Positions 44,011 to 56,577 of a stretch of DNA of 64,000 bases are shown one piece after another. Origin of the DNA: Marasmius tenuissimus. Lineage: Eukaryota > Basidiomycota > Agaricomycetes > Agaricales > Marasmiaceae. The notes beneath the pieces were generated by a model, which saw nothing but the letters and a program-made list of their open reading frames with translations, was not told the DNA's origin and searched no databases. The translations under genes and the position numbers were made by a program. The stretch lies in NCBI GenBank assembly GCA_029532415.1, contig JAQOTA010000061.1, positions 671,705-735,704 of the forward strand, in the 5' to 3' direction. Positions within the stretch are counted from its first letter, which is position 1; each line of letters opens with the position of its first letter.

Positions 44011-46310
44011 CGTCTAAGGATACTCGTCGTCAACGAGTGAACATGACAGAGGATTTTGAGCTTACTTTATTCAACTGGGTGTGGCGGGAGGAAGAGGAGG
44101 GGGAAGGGTGTTTATAGTTTAGCTTCAATCAGTCCTTTATGTTCATTCAACAATTCGAAAGCGCCGCGGCACAGGGAGAGAGAGAAAAAGTCCTGAAGTT
44201 GTTAGGAATCTGGTATATATGAATTCCGCATTAAGGACATAACCAGGGTTAAATTAGTCCTTGTTCTCTACTTGACGACGGATTCGGAAAAGCGTTGTTA
44301 GGCCATCCGGGCGATCCGGAAAATTCATTAGTGACTCACGAGACCTCTTCCATCTGCAGCCTTGGGTATACTGGACACTCCATCTCCAGCTCGACCTTTA
44401 AGAGCTTTAGGGGCCATGACCTACGACGTAAAAAAAACCCGAAATACACTATCAGCAAAACGTGGTTGTTAACGACCAAGTGGCGTAAAAATGAATAGCG
44501 CTTAAATGAGCCGTTACGCAGAATAGTACCCCAATCCCACGAAATCCAACCCGATGCTCGTATTCGTTTTCGTCCGCATGCATGTTTCCCAGCCGAGAGC
44601 ATTGTATTCGTCGACCCTGTTATGGGAAAAGGGAGCACTCCGCGCCAAGTTGAGAGTGGTGTTGACTTCCTGAAGAACGCACTTGTTCAATCAGGAAGGT
44701 AGAGGGCTAGAATTTAGAGCTGAGCATTCTTAGCAAGTGTCGTGAATCTCAGGGCCCTCCGTGACCTCCGGTCCTCAGACATGGGGAAATAGCCTGTACG
44801 GACGCGCTTGTATTATTCTGCCTGTTCAGTTTTCTGCCAATCGGGTACGATATTGCGCAAGGAAAAACCCATATCAGTACACCTCCTGAATGTACTAGGG
44901 ACTAAGTTAGACACCCACCTTGGCAATGGTGGTACAGTACTCTTCCAATTCGAATAGGCCTTCCAACTGAAGCAGCGACAGCATCGCCCGAAACCCACAC
45001 TCCAGCCATTATCGCCAATCCTTCTTCTCAACTGTGAAACAGCATATTCCCGAACACAATTTTCGGAGAGAGGAAGGTTTGCATTCGTCCCAGATATCGT
45101 AGTATTGAGATAAGTAGGAGTATGGATTCTAGAAGAGGGGCACCTCCCCGATGAGGTTCAGGTGGGTTGGGAGATACGAGCGATTCACCCGATGCCAACG
45201 GGCAAGAAGAAAATGTTCTGATATCTTGAAGGTATACCGAGCCTGTGGATAAGAGCTTGTCGGAGAAAGGAATTTTCTCGAGCTTGCGTTCCAGGGGTTA
45301 CGAGGGAGACTGGGCTGGAGGATGAAGACTCTGGAGACTGCGTTGGGAGTCTGCAGAAACTTGATGTCCGCTCAGTCTCGCACGCCATCCTGACGATACC
45401 GGGTAGACAGCAATTCCCATCCAAATCGATCTAGACAGATTCTCTCCGCCGAGGGCACTAGGGCAGCTACGATGAACCTGAAACATAGAGAATTTCTTTA
45501 ACAGCATTGGTTGCTTTTTGGCATAGTTCCGAGCGGTTGGGTACAGTCGTGCCAAGTTCTACAGGTCCAGCAACCTGTTAGGCCTTTCACTGACGCTAAT
45601 ATCGAGGATAGAACGCACCTGATTGCCAGCTACTCCTTTCGCCGGGACCACAACTACAAGCTCTCGTTTATTCGGTGCTACGGAGAGAAGAGACAATTCA
45701 GAGTAACCGACGGTTGAGATATTGAACAGGGCAGATTTTTCGCTTTCAGTTATTGGCAGAACGTCGAGGCAGGCTAGCGATGGAAGTTTTTTGGAAGGGC
45801 CGCGGGGAGAGTCCGTAAACCTATTGATTCGAGCACTCGAGAGTTGTTTGAGATCTTGCCAACTCAGAACTGGGGCCATCGATGTCCGACAGCTCGTGGA
45901 AGCGAGATGAAAAGAGCGGACAATCCTGGCAGTGGCAATACAGTACCTTATGGCAGCATGATGGGTATGGGAAAATTGTGCCTACTTTTGGTACACAGGT
46001 TATACCAAGCTCGAAGCTTTTGACTCGTCACTTGAACTTTGAAGCCTTTCCAAGTTCCGGCTTGGGTTTCTTCGCTATGCTACTCAAGTTAGGAGTAACT
46101 GGAAGAAACAGATCCATGAATATTGGGTCAGAGGTCTTCGCGGCCACTACGTTGCACTTCCGGCCAAATTGACCTGTACGCCACCAAGTCCGAGGGTACG
46201 AGTATACTCAATCGAAGGGGATAGAGCACAATACAAAGACACCAAAGCCAAAGGGGGGATGGAAAAGAGTGAGAAAACATAGATTATGTCTATTTGCTAC
46301 GCATTCCATG
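44011..46310. other. Long intergenic region, possible decayed gene
   Basis: A TATA-like CTATAAA sits at 44111-44117 (minus strand) before the BTB gene. Around 45559-45880 a minus-strand frame with KLPSLACLDVLPI and SELSLLSV resembles a leucine-rich stretch of an F-box/LRR protein, but no F-box or flanking exon can be joined to it. I do not call a gene. Confidence 0.4.
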
Positions 46311-49300
46311 CTATGTGTACTCGGGCGGAGGTTCATACATCGTCCTCGACTGCATATCCTCCACGTCCCTTCTGAGGTTCTCCATTTCACGATGAAGACG
46401 AGAGACGTTGGAGGAATCATCAACTGATACTGAGGTTGCTACGGTACTGTAACGCGAAATTTCCTCGGAGCTGGGAGAACCATAAATACGTGCAGATTCA
46501 GGTTTATTGGATGCCGGGGATGCTTGGTTGGTTGTGCGGTTCCGGCTGTTTAAAGGAAATGGAGTTATTGATAAAGTTTGTTGACCAGTGCTGATAGCTG
46601 GCCCACTTGCGCCGCCACGAGATTTCGTAGGGAAGTGAAACGAAACCTGGCTCTGGAACCCGGAAGAGGTTCCAGTGGGAAGAGGCGTTGCAAATGGCTC
46701 AGAAGGATTACCCAGAGAGCTGCTGGGAGGACGATCGGAATCGGTACCGCCGCGACGGAAGAATGTAGCAAGAGGCCTTTTCCTCTCGCCATGCTCACGA
46801 AGCTGGTTCTTTTTTTTGCGTCGGTGATAGAATAAGATCCCAACAATGACAAGCGCGAGAAACGCGAGGCCACCGACGACCCCACCAACGATCGCTCCAG
46901 TGTTCCCTTTCCGATCGGGGTCTCCACCAGTACTTTTGGATAGCCCTGGAAGCCTGCTCTCCAGACTTGAATAACAGGGGGATCAGTGCCTGGACATGGG
47001 TTGAACGTGGCGAGACTTACTTCAGAGTGAGGAGACCATATACGGCTCCTTGGGCGGGGCTGTTGCAGAGACATTCAGGGACCGAGATTATACGGAAAGA
47101 ACGAGTCGCACTCGCCTAGCGCTGCCCGACTCCAACTTTCCATCTCGCGAGTTGTATGAAGTAGCAAACGCAGTAATGTTAGAGACATCGATGACTTTGT
47201 CAAGGACCATTTTGATTAGAGAATTTCTGACTCCAACTTCTTTTGTGGTAGCTGCGGTAAGCAGTGTCCATTCTGGGCAAATGGCGAATCAGCTTGATAC
47301 AATGGATGGAAACTGTGAATTGCGCAAACTCACGAGATTTTATCTTGCCAACAGCGTTGCTGTCGAAGGGAAATCCAAACGTATCCCCTGAAAGTCATCA
47401 GCTTGGGTGAATTTGATGGACCCCAAGAATCGCTTACTTGAAGATCCCTGACCGGTATAGAAGTTGTCCTGTGCATCATAGATCTTTTGAGAATTGGAAT
47501 CAGCTAATCTCGCGGGCTGAAAGGCGGAGCAGACTAGCTCACATCGTCACCAACCAGCCCTAGTCCCAGCAGCTTATCCGGATACAAGTTGTACATGAGG
47601 GCCCACGAATCAGACGCCCCGTACGTTGAGGTAAGATGCCCACTCGAGAAAGCCTGTATTCTCCAACTATTGACCCAAGACGAAGCTTGATTCTGGAGGT
47701 TTGACAATTGTTCAAAAGTCTAAGAAGTCTGATAAACAGTTGATTCCGGGCTTACCTGATATTTTGATGCTTCCTCCCCCTTGCCAAGTGTATGACTGAT
47801 TTCAGCCATCGAGTGCACACCGATAATAGCTTTGATAGCGAGATTCGTCATGTTATCCGCGTTCAATCCGTCGGCGGTTTTACTGGAACGATGTCACTCC
47901 AATGAACCCGATGGAAAGAGAATACCATAGAAATGGAGACTCACGCTCCAAATGGATTGAGGGCGTGCGACGCGATTAGATGCTCAGCCCATTTTTGTAG
48001 CGTCAGATACTGGGGTCGAGTCACGGTCGTAAGTGACCATGTCGAACAGAATTGTCATGAGTGACCTACGTATGTGTTTAACAACCCTTGTTGACCGCTA
48101 AATCGAGCATGGGCCCATGTCATGATGAGCATGGCAGATGTGTCTGGAAAGAACTCGGTTGGAAAGCTGCGCACTTACAGCGCATGGGATTGAGACTCAC
48201 CGTCGATGGATCGTAGATCATCGGCGTCTGGCTCTCCATCGGCCGCAGGGTACGAAAAACCTGTGATACAGGTACATAGTCAGGCAGTGGCCCAAAAAAG
48301 TCAAGTTGATCGTCGACATACCGAGATCAGGCGCTGCGTAGGATTTGTTGTAACGAGATGACGATTGGTACTGGAAAAGGGGTTCCAAGAGATATCGACA
48401 CCAAGTCGAGTTGATATACAGGTATGCGGGGAATGCGGCATAAAGTGTTTCGACAGGATTGACCCGACTAGCTAACAATGAGAACTGAACACAACAATGG
48501 GTCAGTGAAGTCTCACGTCGAGGATCCCACATCCTTCATAAACATGTAGATACTATCAGTGGATGGGCCAACCACCGTTTCCACCCCAGCGAGCGTTTGG
48601 CGAGTCGCGAGCGAGACCAGATCACTATAACTTGACGAGATCTTCCGTGAATCAGTTTGAATCTTTTCGTCTAGCTTGATAGCTCGGGCTCTAGCATTAT
48701 CAGCATCCGCTAAGAATGCTTGAATCTAGAGAGGAGTCAAGAGCGTGGTTGAACAGGAAACTGCAGAACGTACTCCGTCGTTCACTGACTTGTACCTTGT
48801 GCTCCAGTAAGGCCGAAAATCAGAACCACCGCTTCCACTCCCTGAACCGATGGCGGGATCGCGAGCCAGACCAATGGCATGGACGAGGGATTTTGTGTTA
48901 GCAGCGACAGAGCCCAGGTCATGAGAAAAGCCGAACACGGGGAGATCTCTGCGGAAACACTTCAATCAACACAAACTTTACTCTCAAGTTCAAGTATCAC
49001 GAACTGGTCAATATTCCGAAATGTCGTATCATTTGTGTTGTTGAGGAATCCGTGAGTCAAAAACCCACCACGGACAGTGACAGCTCCTCCAGTTTGCCAT
49101 GTCACACCATCGCCCTGACCGGAATCATGAAGTTCAGACACATCAGGGAAACGGGGTCAAATCTCCCTTACCGGATTCGTCGCGTGGTAGAGAATTCCAT
49201 CTTGGGACATATCGCCAAACTCCCTCAGCGTATTTGGCGAAGAGAGTTTGACAGTATGGGTCAAAATTGAACTTATTGAGGTATTCCATTGTATCGGAAC

Positions 49301-49982
49301 GCTGCCTGCAGATGATAGCCATTCTGATAGTCTGTGAGAATCTACTACAAGAATCGAACTCTAGCTGACGTACCTCCACTCAAATCCGAAAATACTTGAA
49401 CCCGGTGAGCCTCCCCATCATTGGAAGCAACGTCTACAAGGACATATCCGAATGGAAATGATTGAAGAACAAGATCCTCGGGCTGTGGTCATTCTAAGTC
49501 TATCGCAAGTTGTTGAAGCAGATGATGGGACACTACTCACCTCAACGGGGCTAAGAAAGGTCACATTGAACTGGACAGCGCCTGCGCTCATAACATAGAC
49601 TGTGCGAGTAGGCGTGATAATGAGGTTCTTAAATGTCGCTGCGCCACTTCTCTTCCCCGCTGGCAGGTCGAATTCGAAACCCGGGACTTCCATCGTCGCA
49701 CCAATCCATTCGTATACGTCCTCATCTACACGAATGAAACCTGCCCATCCGACTATCTATCTAGGAAGTCAAACACCGAGTATTGAAATGGGGGATATCT
49801 CATACGCGACTTGTCCAGAAATAAGGCCAGAGGTTGGGCTGCAAACCTCCCGAAGTATACAGAGTTGCCCATGCGTTGAGATAAGGGGAACGAGTGATGA
49901 TGGGTGCTGCTGATGGGCGGAATGACTGCGCTGTGATCACAGATGCAAGGACCAAGTTCAAGCCAAACGCCGAGAAATGCAT
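46311..49982 (-). CDS. gtaA-like: GtaA-like glutaminase, secreted or membrane-anchored
   Basis: Large multi-exon gene. The first exons are 49982-49811, 49752-49541, then one starting near 49488; the full set (about 15 or more) was not resolved, so only the span is given. The signal peptide is MHFSAFGLNLVLASVITAQS, and the mature start SFRPSAAPIITRSPYLNAW is the hallmark of fungal extracellular glutaminase A. Further family blocks: GWAGFIRVDEDVYEW, VQFNVTFLSPVEPEDLVLQS, SFPFGYVLVDVASNDGEAH, EWLSSAGSVPIQWNT, VGPSTDSIYMFMKDV, and INSTWCRYLLEPLFQYQSS. Near 46825-46900 a single membrane helix (GAIVGGVVGGLAFLALVIVG) is followed by HRRKKK and a 190-residue Ser/Thr-rich tail with a short coiled segment, ending PPPEYT. 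Expected role: hydrolysis of extracellular glutamine at the cell surface. The anchor and tail go beyond the soluble Aspergillus enzyme. Confidence 0.87.
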
Positions 49983-52154
49983 GCCGTGCTAAAATCTCCT
50001 AGGTGAGACAACGAATAGGGAAGGAGATGAAAAACAATCGACCCTTCGAAGAATAGCAAGCTTACCTTCTACTTGCTGCTTGCTGAATGAGAGAATGGGA
50101 GAGGAGTGCCTGAGAGAACTTCTGTCGAGGCCCTCCTGGTCTGCCATATACTAGCCAAAAGCATCCGATCAATTTTGATGCGATCCAAACTCCAGTGCCC
50201 CAGTGAGAACATCACAGGTGTAGATCTCTATCTTTGGAGAAGAGGAACCACTCCTTACTGCATACTTACGGCCATTCATCAGCAGGTTGTCGACAGGAGT
50301 AGAGGGTGGGATCTGGTGGGACCGCGGATAATCCAATTTACCTTGGCATTGCCTCCCCTGATTCGCGACCCCAACGACGGGGACCCTTGAGACGACGAAG
50401 CTTCGATTACCGTGTCTGCAGTAGCCCCGGCCTTAGCCATCATGGAGACTGCTGCGCCTCTGAAGACAGATGTGAGTGCTACTTTATCAAACTGTTCAAG
50501 TTTCATACTCAATCCCAGTTTCATGGCCTTGGGAGCCAAATACTCACCTCCGGCACGGTGTCTGACTCTGGGAAGAAGCTCCGTCGCCCGGATACTCGAT
50601 TTATCGACCTTTTCTGTGAGGCAAAACCAATTGTACCCTTCGCATCACACATGTGGACGAGCCAATCTCATTCAGTGTCAGGGTGCAGATGGCCCATGCG
50701 TAAGCCAAAGCAGTTCGGGTGGTATCGAGAACCCCACGATCCGGGATGCTCAGATTGTTGGCAGAACTTCGGAAGCCTTTGGTAAAAGGAATCGTGAGAA
50801 CTCTCGTATGGAAAAATCAGTGCTGTCGTGGTCGTATGATGAGAGGGGGCGATGTGTCAAGAACTTCGACAGTAAAAACTTCAACGTTCGAACAGGGGGT
50901 TCAGCAGGCTCTGGTTGCGGGCTACTTCAGCTGAGTCCTTCAAAGATTGCAGTCAGAGCCTTAGGAATCTTGAGGAAAGTACAGATGGAGCTGCCATAGC
51001 CGTAATGATGATACCGTGGAGGGTGCCGGTGAAGAGGGCGACACAGTGCGGGGTGTCGCTAAGCCCACGAGAAGCAAGTTCAATGGAGGTGGAGAGATTC
51101 TAGTGCTGCCATGAGATGTAAGATGGCGAGACCGTTGACTACGAGCGATGAATAGATGAAGCCACTTGAATGTGCCAGGAGATAGGTTTACCGTGGTCCG
51201 GGGTCAAAGGGCATCTGAAGGTCGACCGAGCAACCGTCGTCAGCCGACGTTGAAGATTGTACTTTCTCATCACGTGATCAAAGAAACGCGTCGCGTATTA
51301 TTATACATTCTTGGACGCGTAACACTGATATGGGATTTCAGTATTGCTAACAGTTGAGATCGGGGAGCCCAGGGACCTGTAGGGTCTAGCTGATAATGAA
51401 TGCTTGGGGGGCGGCCGAGGATCTCAGGAGTGTCGAAGCAAGAGGATTGACAAGCCGAATCCCGCCCAAGATATCCCTGGATTGTGGAAAGGACGAAAAT
51501 TCACTTGTCCGGTCTGTCTTTGCCAGCCGAGGGTTGGCCTTATGGACCCTCGATCGTGGCGGTCAAGAAGGAAGAGGTGACGGTTGTGACTGGCCGCCGG
51601 TCACTCGTGACAGAGTCATGACGCGTTGCTTGTCTTCAACTTGACTCGGAACCACCATCACGGTCCGAGTCCTGGCATCCTTGTCGTCTCATTCCTACCT
51701 CAAATCAAACCAACTGAAGTGATGGAGCATTGAAAAGCTCTGGTGAGGCTACGAAGCACGTTATGCCACGTAAATGGTGGCCAAAGGGGCCGTTTCGGTG
51801 ACTCGGTGAGTACGGCAAGCCTTCTTGACTAATTGTCCCTCTTAAGCTGGTTCTTGTTGGTTTTTTTTGCGCGTAACCTGTAGAAGAGAAATTTCCGAAG
51901 AAAAGAGGATCAATAATCGACTTTTACGCTCGCTTTGAGCGAAGCTGAACAAAGGAATGGACATGCATGTTGGGATGGGGAAGTCTCAAGGTATACAAAG
52001 CCCTTTGAATATTCTTCCGCGTTTTGAATAACCATGTATGCTCACAGATCTGGGTTATGCATAACAATAGTTCATTGTACACGAGAATGGCAGGATAGCT
52101 GGATTTATGACTCGCCATACTGTGGCATGTCGTCGAGTGGCCCTCTCGATAGCA
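49983..52154. other. Long intergenic region, no supported gene
   Basis: Frames at 50279-50539 (minus) and 50412-50999 (plus) are open, but their residues and splice sites do not form a recognisable protein. The part from about 51540 is the upstream segment that reappears near 56140, so it belongs to the segmental duplication. Confidence 0.45.
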
Positions 52155-52162
52155 TATAAAAG
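52155..52162 (+). promoter_or_regulatory. TATA box of single-pass disordered protein, copy 1
   Basis: TATAAAAG 89 bases before the ATG. Confidence 0.65.
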
Positions 52163-52243
52163 GGCTGACAAAAATCATCCTCATCTCTCATCTTCCAATC
52201 GCTCTCTATCCTAATTCTCACAAAACACAACTTTCATTACTAA

Positions 52244-53937
52244 ATGGCTACGAAATCCGAGTTTTGGTTCCTTTCACGCCTTCCAACATGGGTCAAGTAC
52301 CTTGTCAATCTCCTCGACCGCGCTCTCGTCGTTGTGGTTATGGTCCATCTCTCGGTCTTGGGAATAGCTTTTGTTATATGGGCTGTAAGTCCCAACGGTG
52401 CAATGTCTACCTGGTGCCCAATAAATCAATGATGTATCGTTCGTCGCTGCCAGGTCATTCACTCCATCGTTTTCTGGAGATCGGTATGGGCTTATCTGGT
52501 TGAAACTTGGTGCGTGTATTTGCTTCGTTCTACTTAGGAGCTCGCTGACGCCCATACAGGCATACCAAGATCCAAGCAAAGAATCCGCTTGAGTCGCGCC
52601 TCCCTTCCAAAGCCCTCGCATCCGCCTCTCAGGAGAACAAGAAAAAAGAAGATTCAGCAATGGTCGTTCCACCTTCAGAAGAATTAGATGTCCTATCCCA
52701 TACGACATACCCGCCAACTCTCTCAGTTCCGAGTAAACGGAAAAGGGAAGATTGTTCTACGAAGATTGCATCAGATAGAATTACTCAAGCTGGTGGTACG
52801 TTGTGCTCAGTGCTGAGAAGTTTTCTTTGCTTTCCTCCCCTGCTCACCCCCCCTACAGCCCAGCACGAACTCAGCACGCCTGGAACAGTGACCGTTGAAG
52901 AACAAGCAGAAAACATATCTACCGGTGCCAGCCCCTCTGAGACTCTTCCAGCGCCATCTACCAAAGCACAACAAGATCAGGCTGGTACGCCATCCTCCAA
53001 CACTTTCTTCCATTCGGCCAAAGTCATATCTCTCCCACGTCCTTTTCACTTCTCAGTTATCTCAAAGTTCCTCTGGTCGCTAGTAACATCAGCTGGCAAT
53101 CGTCAAGCGGCATCATCTACGCCATCTGGTGCTCCTTCGAACCTTGTCAAACGTCGGACAGCTTTAGCCCCCGGTAAACGTAAGGGTCGTCCAGGTGTGC
53201 CTTCTACTATTCTCCCCGCCCACTCGGTTCTTCGACTCACCCTCCTCCAGTGCTACCACCTCTCCAGACCACGGAACAACACAGTAAAATCATCGAGGCC
53301 ACGCCATCAGTTTCCGGGGCTCGTTCAGTCGGACGAGCTGAATGTCATGAGCCTCAGACTGAGCCCAGAGATGGTAGGCTCCCGTTCTGCTCGTATCATG
53401 AGGATGCAATACTGACTCTACTTTGATTCAGCAATTGAGGAAAATCTGTCCCGATCGTTGTTGGCTGACTGTGACGTGCGGGAGGAAGCCGTTGTGTTAG
53501 TCAAGCGCCGACGTCTAGCCGATGGTGAACATTCCCTTATTCAATTTCCTGTTTCTCATCAACCTGACCCTTTGCATCCCCAGATGAGGAATCGCCACGG
53601 GCGCACAACGATGACGAGGACAACATCAAAGAGACGGAAAACGCTGGCGTAGGGGAGTTCGGCGAAGAACTTTTCCATAGTTTCGGTACGTCCTTACTGT
53701 GGTCAAGATGAAGAAGTTGTTAATCATGGAGCCTTCACTCGAACAGACGCAGGCAGCGCGAGTGGCTCTTCCGAGTCGATCTCAATAGTCACTCATCCAG
53801 GCCCCTCCGACGTTGGAGATAACTCTAAGGGCGTCGTCATTTACCGTGAACCGAGTCCTGCCAGTCAGTCAACCACTCTCAGACCCAGGGCTTATGCAGA
53901 GCGAGTCGATCTCGCGAGGAAATTCTTATACGCCTAA
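52244..53937 (+). CDS. Single-pass membrane protein with long disordered tail, copy 1
   Basis: Not a family that I recognise. Exons: 52244-52384, 52454-52509, 52560-52795, 52859-52984, 53093-53179, 53251-53373, 53432-53524, 53584-53685, 53747-53937, giving 384 residues. The N-terminus has one or two hydrophobic segments (ALVVVVMVHLSVLGIAFVIW, then VIHSIVFWRSVWAYLVETW). All later exons from the fourth on are symmetric (phase 1 on both sides) and encode Ser/Thr/Pro/Glu-rich disordered segments with a basic KRRRLAD. The tail carries ETENAGVGEFGEELFHSF and SSESISIV, both shared with copy 2. Phase-1 modular exons would allow exon skipping without frame loss. Function unknown. It converges with the BTB gene at 54288. 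Confidence 0.62.
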
Positions 53938-54287
53938 GCTGCTGACTGTCCAGTGGTGTTGTACGCCAAATTTCTTCTTTTTCTGTGATGAAGGTTTCCG
54001 AAGAAGGGTGTTGAAGACAAGGATATCGTTTCATTCTTTCGACCCCGTTCCTTTCCTTTTAGTTCTCGTGCATCTAAACTCCTACTCTCTTTTCTCATCT
54101 TCCCTACTGTTCTCTCAATTGTTATACTATGATATGCAATAGTAATCAAATAGTAATCTGTTTTCTGTCGGCTCGCAACATGCAGCTGAGGTGGCATATA
54201 TGGGTAGTGGTACATATCTGGTTTCCGTCATTTGTACATATAGCAGCTCGTAAAAGGACTTCATATGGCTCATTGAATGCCATGAGC
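53938..54287. other. Intergenic between convergent genes
   Basis: Pyrimidine-rich 3' flank, no gene. The corresponding segment in the second unit is 57358-57721. Confidence 0.55.
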
Positions 54288-55447
54288 TCAAAGAACATCT
54301 TCAAACGGTCGAAAGCTATCTTTCATTTCGGTGGTAATATCTATATTAGACGAATTATCATCATACGGTCAACAGTGACAACAATGAGCAAAAACTCACC
54401 TTGTGGTCCTATGCTCGCTGCAAGTGCAGCCCCCATTTCTCTTTTACATATCTTTCGTACGATACGAGCCATAGCATCGAAGCACGACTTCCCAGTATCC
54501 ACCTCAAATGACTCGCACATCTCGCAAGCCCACCCTAACTCGGGAGACAGCGCAATCGCATGTCCATGCCTACGGTCCCCGAAAGAAGGAATGAAGATTC
54601 CCTTGTACCACTGTAACAGCCTCGTCTTTGGAATTCGCCCCTGCTGTGCGATGGAAACATCCGTGCCCATCAAAGACGCCAGATCTGCTCCTACTTTGGA
54701 GAAATGAGCGGCGAGAGTAGCGCAGGGATATTCGAACCGCTTGTCGTTCTTGTCCCATTGCTCGAATAACGGGCTGCGTACAGACATTTTGACGTGCTGG
54801 ACCCATCGGAAGAGTTTTGTCAGCTGTGAGGCGGGTAAATCATCCAGCTCGCCGCCTGGGGTGGAAGCTGCTGTCAATTCGTGATATGGAACTTGAAGTG
54901 CTCGAACGGCGAGCCCCTGTAAGACCTTGGAGACGATGTAGTGGTGACCGAGTTTGACTCTGTGTGTCCAGATTATGGCGTAGACACGAAGGATGGAGAC
55001 TGCATGCGACGCGTAGTCGACGGTACTGGAATCAGCGCCGTATAGCTCCGGTGATTGTTTCGATGTGTCGAGTAACGAATCGAGGACCTCTCTGAAAGAT
55101 TCTGAGCCCACCATCTCGTATTTCAGAAAGGCTTCGAACAGAGATTTCGATTCTTCCCAACCGGAGAGCCGTGGGTGGATCATTCCAGGGTACATGAACC
55201 GCAGGAGGTGGCGAAATGTTTGGCTATTCTCAGAGACTGGGATCCGATCGAGTGAGCCGCTGTAGCGAGGAGGGGGAGTGGGTCCGGCGAAGACTTGTCT
55301 GAAGAACGGAGAGGCATCGGATAGGACGCTGCTGTGGACTTGAAAGTCCACATTGTCGGAGGCGCGTATGATGATATCGGCGTTTGGGTCGTCAATTTGG
55401 GGAAGGGCGTCTGGGTCGTCTGTTTCTTTATAGGACAGCGTGACCAT
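54288..55447 (-). CDS. BTB/POZ-domain protein, copy 2
   Basis: Exons: 55447-54400 and 54340-54288, giving 366 residues. BTB region about residues 20-95: NADIIIRASDNVDFQVHSSV, SPFFRQVFAG, then RIPVSENSQTFRHLLRFMYP. The central helical part (ILRVYAIIWTHRVKLGHHY, LPASQLTKLFRWVQHVKMS) and the Cys-rich end (ACEMCESFEVDTGKSCFDAM) are collinear with copies 1 and 3. The tail after the single intron is DITTEMKDSFRPFEDVL. This is the intact BTB member of the duplicated two-gene unit; its neighbour copy 3 is broken. Confidence 0.89.
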
Positions 55448-56526
55448 GTTCTGAATATATCGGTTTTAAAATGCAAGCATATCATAGAGGCAATCGTTCT
55501 TACTTGATCTTTTTTTGGGACGGGTTTGAGGTGGAGACGTAGAGAGAGAAGGTTTGCTATTGCTTCAGCTTTGATCACATATTTATCTTCCCTTGTATTT
55601 GCTGTATGAATTGCTGCGGCACAGAGAGATGGGGCCTACTTGAATCGACGACAAATTTCCCAAGGTGTATTACTTCTGTCATCAAGAAATGATGACCCGG
55701 GTTTAATTGTTCTCCAGCGTAGAGATATATCCCATGACAGAGACAAACCGTGAGTGTTGTTTATGATATCCATCGCGCAGCACATGGATGGAGTCGGAGC
55801 CAAGGGAGAATCGAGTCTTTCATCACTGAGTCAACGAGCGAAAAGCGAACCGGTGAAAGAACAGCAGTCAATTTTGAGCCTTTTCGTTATCGCCAATTTC
55901 AATCTGATTAGGTAGCGGAGGCGCACGTCCAGCTATACAAACAGCATCTGACAACCAAACGAGAGGTCCAAGTGCATTGACGGCTGAAATCTTGTCGTTT
56001 TGACTTGCAGGTCATCCAGCAGTGCTAGCAGGGCAAAGGCGAAGGCAAAACGATGCGATAGTGAAATATTGATGTTGGTGGCAGATTCATATAAACGCCA
56101 GGCTTGGTGCCAAGAGGCAGATCAATTTCCCTCGATGAGTGGTGGTTGGTCCTTGTGGATCCTTCATCGTGGTCAGGGCGAAAGAGGTGTGGTGATAAGA
56201 GTCACGCGTGACAAGTGGCATCACGCATGATCTTTTGTCCCGAACTTCCACCATTCTTTGTCCCGATACGATTCTTAGCATCCTCAGCGTCTCATTTCTA
56301 CTTTGAGCCCACTAATCTTGATCGTTCTATCGGCAGGTGGAGGCGCTAGCCTGATTGCCAGCCTGATCTGAATCGTGATATGATCATCCGCCACTGATTG
56401 ACATTTGGCCCTAATTTGGCCAAAGCCTCAAGCCTATCCCAGATTAGAAGACCTTTTGACCTAGCCAGCTGGGAGCATAACGGCGAGGGCAGAAAAATGC
56501 GGAAGTGATAATGCTAATGTTAGCGC
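55448..56526. other. Intergenic, junction of the two duplicated units
   Basis: Around 56140-56310 the sequence resembles 51540-51710 (TTCATCGTGGTCAGGGCGAA-like words followed by a GGCATC / CGTCTCATT motif), marking the start of the second unit. No gene supported; a short frame at 56000-56230 is rejected. Confidence 0.5.
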
Positions 56527-56533
56527 TATATAT
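56527..56533 (+). promoter_or_regulatory. TATA box of single-pass disordered protein, copy 2
   Basis: TATATAT 51 bases before the ATG at 56578. Confidence 0.55.
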
Positions 56534-56577
56534 GCTACAATTATCCCCATATACCGGCCTTCACTAGCTAACACTTC

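Noticed and set aside
45559..45879. Minus-strand frame with leucine-rich phrases, possible F-box/LRR gene
   Set aside because: Only one isolated stretch. Neither an F-box nor adjoining exons could be joined in phase, so at most a relic.
50412..50999. Plus-strand frame of 195 codons upstream of the glutaminase gene
   Set aside because: Residue composition and Cys/Ser scatter look random. No domain or splice structure supports it on either strand.
54129..54707. Plus-strand frame of 192 codons over the BTB copy 2 gene
   Set aside because: Antisense shadow of the BTB coding exon. The same kind of shadow occurs over copy 1.
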